Positions 30,084-33,113 of a stretch of DNA of 33,113 nt are shown here, piece after piece; the stretch's first letter is position 1, and the number at the start of each line of letters is the position of its first letter. The notes beneath the pieces are model-generated. The model saw nothing but the letters and a program-made list of their open reading frames with translations. It was not told the origin of the DNA and ran no database searches. The DNA is from Candidatus Colenecus caballi. GTDB taxonomy: Bacteria; Bacteroidota; Bacteroidia; Bacteroidales; Bacteroidaceae. A program made the position numbers and the translations under genes. Location of the stretch: positions 1-33,113 of the forward strand of contig JAGHSY010000076.1 in NCBI GenBank assembly GCA_018065615.1, in the 5' to 3' direction.

Positions 30084-30137
30084 GGACGCACTTGCAGGAA
30101 AAAGGCACTGTATCTGATTATGCGTGCAAGTGCGTCC
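30084..30137. repeat. Inverted repeat, 13-bp perfect stem
   Basis: GGACGCACTTGCA (30084-30096) is the exact reverse complement of TGCAAGTGCGTCC (30125-30137), with a 28-base loop. A perfect 13-bp stem is far from chance expectation in a gap this size. No T-run follows, so it is not a usual terminator. Confidence 0.75.
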
Positions 30138-30308
30138 ATCTGTTCCGAGCCGTATTCATATTACGGTTAAAGAATCTCATTCACATGGCGATGTATGTTG
30201 TTCCGGAAGCGCACAGACAATGAGGAGCAGTAAGTTCAATGCACGAAACGGACGAGAAGTGCATCGAAATGTCCGGTCTGAGGAACTGCACCATACTAAA
30301 GCACGATA

Positions 30309-30326
30309 TGCCTCAGGAGCCTTGTG
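30309..30326 (-). repeat. Core of the tandem hairpin array, isolated inverted copy
   Basis: On the minus strand this 18-base segment is CACAAGGCTCCTGAGGCA, identical to 17134-17151 in the tandem array 13 kb away. Similarity weakens outside the core but includes an ATGG some ten bases before it, so the two sites share an element family. Confidence 0.65.
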
Positions 30327-30363
30327 GAGCAGGTGCCCATTTTATGTGCCGGGACTGAGCCAA

Positions 30364-30448
30364 TTCTGTGCCTCAGGAAATGCCCGAGCCAGAAGCTATT
30401 TCTGCGTATAAACAGCGTTTTGCCTCGGACATTTGCTGAGGCACAGAA
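30364..30448. repeat. Near-perfect 25-bp-arm palindrome (MITE/REP-like)
   Basis: Arms 30364-30388 and 30424-30448 pair at 23 of 25 positions (TTCTGTGCCTCAG-AAATG-CCGAG and its complement) with two isolated mismatches. The 35-base loop contains a smaller CAGAA/TTCTG hairpin. The arm tip TGCCTCAGGA matches the core of the tandem array. It ends 36 bases before the stop of the minus-strand gene at 30484. Confidence 0.8.
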
Positions 30449-30483
30449 GGAATAAGGCAGATTCACTCCCTGACGTGATCAAC

Positions 30484-31080
30484 CTATTTCACGAACCTGA
30501 CCCCAATGATGTAGTATTCGGGGATGTACTTCATGATGTCCTCATTCAGGTCGGCTGAAATTTCGCTGTCACCGCAGAAACGGAACATGTCGTCCTCCGG
30601 ATCATACCAGTATGAGCCCAGCAGGACAAGAGGGTGGAAGTCATCGTTGATCTTCTTGCCGTCCTGCTTGAAAGGCCTGGTCTCACAGCCGTAACTGACT
30701 TCACCGTCCGCCGATTTCTGGCCCTGGAATGTCAGCGGCAGTGAGAACCCGCTGTTCTCATCGAACCAGATTCCTATCTTCTTGCCTTTTTCAAGCGGCG
30801 AAACGGTGACTTTCACGTTGCTGATGTGCTTGCCAAAGACCTCCCAGCCGAACGGAAGCGCGTTTTCACCATCCTTGACACCGTCTTTGAAGTGCATGAT
30901 TACAGGCTGGTAGGCCCCAATTTTCTTGAAGTCCGATACGTCAAACGTGTACACCTTGTACCCCATTTCATTGAACAGTCTGATGTAGTCGTCAGCCACA
31001 GCCTGCTGCGGCTTTATTTCCTGTGCCTTCAGTCCGATGCAGGCCAGCAGCAGGACAAGTTGCAGTAAAGTCTTTTTCAT
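30484..31080 (-). CDS. Secreted protein of unknown function
   Basis: A 198-residue protein with a clear signal peptide (MKKTLLQLVLLLACIGLKAQ, cleavage likely after KAQ). The mature part is soluble and mixed alpha/beta, with motifs such as YIRLFNEMGYKVYTFDVSD, PFGWEVFGKHISN and LLGSYWYDPEDDMFRFCGDS. I do not recognise a named family; it looks like a Bacteroidales-restricted periplasmic or surface protein. It lies 31 bases downstream of the C45-type hydrolase gene on the same strand and is probably cotranscribed with it and the Dabb lipoprotein. The 3' end is flanked by the palindrome at 30364-30448. Confidence 0.75.
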   Translation of the reverse strand: MKKTLLQLVLLLACIGLKAQEIKPQQAVADDYIRLFNEMGYKVYTFDVSDFKKIGAYQPVIMHFKDGVKDGENALPFGWEVFGKHISNVKVTVSPLEKGKKIGIWFDENSGFSLPLTFQGQKSADGEVSYGCETRPFKQDGKKINDDFHPLVLLGSYWYDPEDDMFRFCGDSEISADLNEDIMKYIPEYYIIGVRFVK

Positions 31081-31111
31081 TTCAGATAGTTTTTTCTTTT
31101 AAAAGTCCATG

Positions 31112-32197
31112 TCATTGGAACAAGTGCAGTTCCACCCACCTGTCAAGGTAGGGCAGAAATATGTGTAGTGTCAGTTCACCGGGTACAGCCACAATCCGGT
31201 ACCGGGTCAGGTCATGGCACGGACCGCCATTGGCTATGGTGGCTGACATTATTGATTTCATCATGGGGACATCGATCTGCCCCTTATGTCTTTCGGCCTG
31301 TGCCGTCATGTTGGACAGACGTGTAACGGAGTTCCAGCTGTCCTTGTCCGATGGCGTTGCGTACGGCCACAGGGGGCACGTGTAATGGTTGGTTCTGACA
31401 ATAAGCCCCTTTTGTGCTCCCGTGTCACACTTCATGCCGTCATGACACCATTCATAAAAGCGCGCTTCACTGCCGTCAGCCACACCTATTATGAACGATG
31501 CGCTGCTGCGTGTCTCATGGAAGAACCGGTCTGCATAGTCAAGCGACTGTGCATGGAGCAGCATGTCAAACAGTTCCGACGTGGCGGGACACATGTCCCA
31601 GTGTATGTCCCAGCCGGCTGACGGCATGCCGTTGTTCAGTTCCACGAAAATGCCTTTCTCATTCATTCCGTTCACGCAGTATATTTCACCGGCATACCCC
31701 ACCGTAGCCATTGCAAGTCCGTCATCGGGATGATATACGGTGACAAGAACATCACGGTCAATCTCACGGTAGCTGACAGCGTCATAATTGCGTCCGAACA
31801 CCATGGGGCCGCCAGTGTAGCCGTCCCATGCCGCCATGGCCGAGCACAGGAAACAGCCCTCGACATACTCAACGGCATTGCACAGCTTGAGCCGCTCCAG
31901 TCCTATGCCCGATGTCTCTGCGGCACCGCGCATGAACTCCCTGACATACTCCTTGCCCTGCACATACATGCGTTCAGCAATCTCCAAGGCCGATGCCATG
32001 CGCTCCCCATCACCGCCCAGTCTTTCATCGGCATAATCCAGAACGCTTTTCAGGTGCTCTTTCACAAGTCTGCCATACTGCCGCCCCATATCATGCCAGC
32101 TGCCCTGCAGACTTACCACATTGATTCCGTCAACATTTGTCATGAAAGGTTCTTTGGGGTTTGACAGGTTTTGCCTCCTGCATTGCGCATGTTTCAT
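31112..32197 (-). CDS. C45-type Ntn hydrolase / acyltransferase-like protein
   Basis: A 361-residue protein resembling the peptidase C45 family (acyl-CoA:6-aminopenicillanic acid acyltransferase and linear amide C-N hydrolases). These are N-terminal-nucleophile enzymes in which autocleavage exposes a catalytic Cys. The likely nucleophile is C118 in YVEGCFLCSAMAAWDGYTGG, followed by the family segment FGRNYD (135-139). Further typical features are GYAGEIYCVNGMNEKGIFVE and IVRTNHYT. The start at 32197 overlaps the Dabb lipoprotein stop as ATGA; an ATG at 32143 would begin at MTNVDGINVVSLQG and is also plausible. No signal peptide is visible. The substrate (an amide or lipid amide) is unknown. 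Confidence 0.8.
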   Translation of the reverse strand: MKHAQCRRQNLSNPKEPFMTNVDGINVVSLQGSWHDMGRQYGRLVKEHLKSVLDYADERLGGDGERMASALEIAERMYVQGKEYVREFMRGAAETSGIGLERLKLCNAVEYVEGCFLCSAMAAWDGYTGGPMVFGRNYDAVSYREIDRDVLVTVYHPDDGLAMATVGYAGEIYCVNGMNEKGIFVELNNGMPSAGWDIHWDMCPATSELFDMLLHAQSLDYADRFFHETRSSASFIIGVADGSEARFYEWCHDGMKCDTGAQKGLIVRTNHYTCPLWPYATPSDKDSWNSVTRLSNMTAQAERHKGQIDVPMMKSIMSATIANGGPCHDLTRYRIVAVPGELTLHIFLPYLDRWVELHLFQ

Positions 32198-32586
32198 TTG
32201 CTTATTGGCATTTGAATGTCCAGACATGCCCTTGAACTGATGTACGGCTTGATGGCTCCCGCACTTTTCAGGTGCTCCGGATGTGTGGAAAAATTGCTGA
32301 GAGCGTCCTTGCTCTCGAATGTTATGTCAAACATGAAGTCGCAGTTCGATGAAGGCAGTACCCCCTGATAGACGGCATCCATGCTGACTATTCCCGGAAT
32401 CCTGTCCTTCAGCGTGTAGAAGTTTTCACAGGTCGTCCTTATGATTTCCGCTTTACGTGAGTCATCAATGGAATCGTTGAGCGTCCAAAGTATTATGTGC
32501 CTGACAGGCTGCATCTTAACGGCCGCCCTGTCAGAGCATGCACCCAGCAGCAGTGCCGCTGCCATCAGTAGAATTGTTTTTTTCAT
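32194..32586 (-). CDS. Dabb (stress-responsive A/B barrel) domain lipoprotein
   Basis: A 130-residue predicted lipoprotein. The signal peptide ends in the lipobox LLGAC (MKKTILLMAAALLLGACSD). The remainder is a dimeric alpha/beta-barrel (Dabb) domain, beginning VRHIILWTLNDSID and including FMFDITFESKDALSNFSTHP. The fold occurs in small stress-induced proteins and in some ring-cleaving or cyclising enzymes; no catalytic function can be assigned. Its stop overlaps the C45-type gene as ATGA. A perfect -7 box lies only a few bases upstream of the ATG. Confidence 0.86.
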   Translation of the reverse strand: MKKTILLMAAALLLGACSDRAAVKMQPVRHIILWTLNDSIDDSRKAEIIRTTCENFYTLKDRIPGIVSMDAVYQGVLPSSNCDFMFDITFESKDALSNFSTHPEHLKSAGAIKPYISSRACLDIQMPISK

Positions 32587-32591
32587 ATCCC

Positions 32592-32599
32592 CAAAGATA
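32592..32599 (-). promoter_or_regulatory. -7 promoter box for the Dabb-C45 unit
   Basis: The minus strand reads TATCTTTG, a perfect match, ending five bases before the ATG at 32586. The predicted transcript is leaderless or nearly so, like that at 13495. The remaining gap to 32717 shows nothing else. Confidence 0.5.
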
Positions 32600-32716
32600 C
32601 AAATTTCTCTTCAGTATGGATATATCCGTATCGGTCTCAAGATATGCGTAACTCAGTTCTGCGACCTTGACCGTAAGTGTGACCACAGCCGACATTCTTC
32701 TGCCCCAAGCTCATTC

Positions 32717-33113
32717 TTATTCCCGGCAAGTAAATGTCGGACCATATAGGATGCACTTTATTACATAGAAAAGGGCCTCCTCAACGGATTTGCATTTCGT
32801 TACAATCTCAACGTGATGTTTCCACGGCACGAATGCGAAGTAGTCCGGGAATGGGACGGCATCATTAGTCTCAGACGGGGCTTCTATAATTTCTCGCCCA
32901 AGTTGTGCGAGTTTTTCTGCGGACTTGGCATAAAACAGGTACCACTGCTTCATACGCCAAAGATTTGACGGGCTGAATCCCTTTGACTCCGGGAATGCCG
33001 CCTGCAAATCCAGACTGACCTGTTCGAATATTCCCGAACCCCATTTCTCCTCAGCCTTGCGAGTCACGAGGTCCCGCCCCAACTGCCAGTTGAAGAACAG
33101 CTGCTCAGCGTTG
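32717..33113 (-). pseudogene. Truncated DUF1016 (YhcG/PDDEXK-type) N-terminal fragment
   Basis: The frame is open from the window edge to TGA-like end at 32717 (stop TAA), covering 131 codons. It reads NAEQLFFNWQLGRDLVTRKA, EKWGSGIFEQVSLDLQAAFP and KGFSPSNLWRMKQWYLFYA, which is the N-terminal domain of DUF1016 proteins. It goes on to VPWKHHVEIVTKCKSVEEALFYVIK. There the usual family text (an ENGWSR-like segment and the PDDEXK nuclease domain) should follow, but the frame changes to CILYGPTFTCRE and stops. Full-length relatives have about 340 residues, so the nuclease half is lost. The other frames downstream do not restore it. The true start lies outside the window. Confidence 0.7.

Larger units (their letters stand above)
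29582..30483. other. 902-base intergenic region with palindromes and a possible gene remnant
   Basis: No intact gene is seen. From left to right it holds the rubrerythrin promoter, a codon-biased open stretch without a start (29716-29955), and at least three strong inverted repeats (29965-30011, 30084-30137, 30364-30448). A segment (30309-30326) is identical, in reverse orientation, to the tandem array at 17134-17151. Short internal hairpins (CCGTA/TACGG near 30150-30165) add to the structure. Confidence 0.6.

Overview
The window looks like chromosome of a Gram-negative Bacteroidales bacterium (Bacteroides/Prevotella relatives), at roughly 50% GC. Evidence: the SecDF N-terminus, the DUF4369-like/thioredoxin lipoproteins, PurT, rubrerythrin and the flippase all read like Bacteroidales proteins. 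Most transcription units are preceded by the Bacteroidales -7 box TAnnTTTG, not by E. coli-type promoters. No rRNA, tRNA, CRISPR array, integrase or transposase gene was seen.

Layout. 1-6060: the 5' end of secDF, then a minus-strand unit of two overlapping rhomboid proteases, a membrane-anchored EEP-family hydrolase and a secreted GH2 beta-galactosidase. 6076-10359 (+): argS, a viroplasmin-type RNase H and an LtaS-like membrane phospho/sulfo-transferase. 10386-13423 (-): an MsbA-type ABC exporter and purT. 13495-16714 (+): an outer-membrane-like protein, a PAP2 phosphatase with a C-terminal barrel-like domain and an LpxL/LpxM-type acyltransferase, all overlapping. 17428-20914 (-): a SIS-domain sugar-phosphate isomerase, a PfkB kinase and a second LtaS-like protein. 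21063-25487 (+): pnp, a thioredoxin-fold lipoprotein without CxxC, greA and a HIT protein. 25743-29581 (-): rubrerythrin, nadE, a TlpA-like lipoprotein and a flippase. 30484-33113 (-): a truncated DUF1016 gene, a Dabb lipoprotein, a C45-type Ntn hydrolase and a secreted protein of unknown family.

The middle of the window has an envelope-lipid and glycan theme: MsbA-like export, PAP2 dephosphorylation, late acylation, a possible Kdo-precursor isomerase, two alkaline-phosphatase-fold head-group transferases and a flippase. Genes within units are tightly coupled, with repeated ATGA or TAATG/TGATG overlaps.

The most unusual content is intergenic. Two copies of a palindromic element of about 147 bp (258-404 and 25589-25736) carry four GTAAC/GTTAC boxes at almost identical spacing. 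A tandem array with a 115-bp period (16741-17325) carries five hairpins. A palindrome-rich stretch of about 0.5 kb (29965-30448) shares an exact 18-bp core with that array on the opposite strand. All lie beside gene 3' ends. They look like dispersed non-autonomous or structured-RNA elements, not genes.
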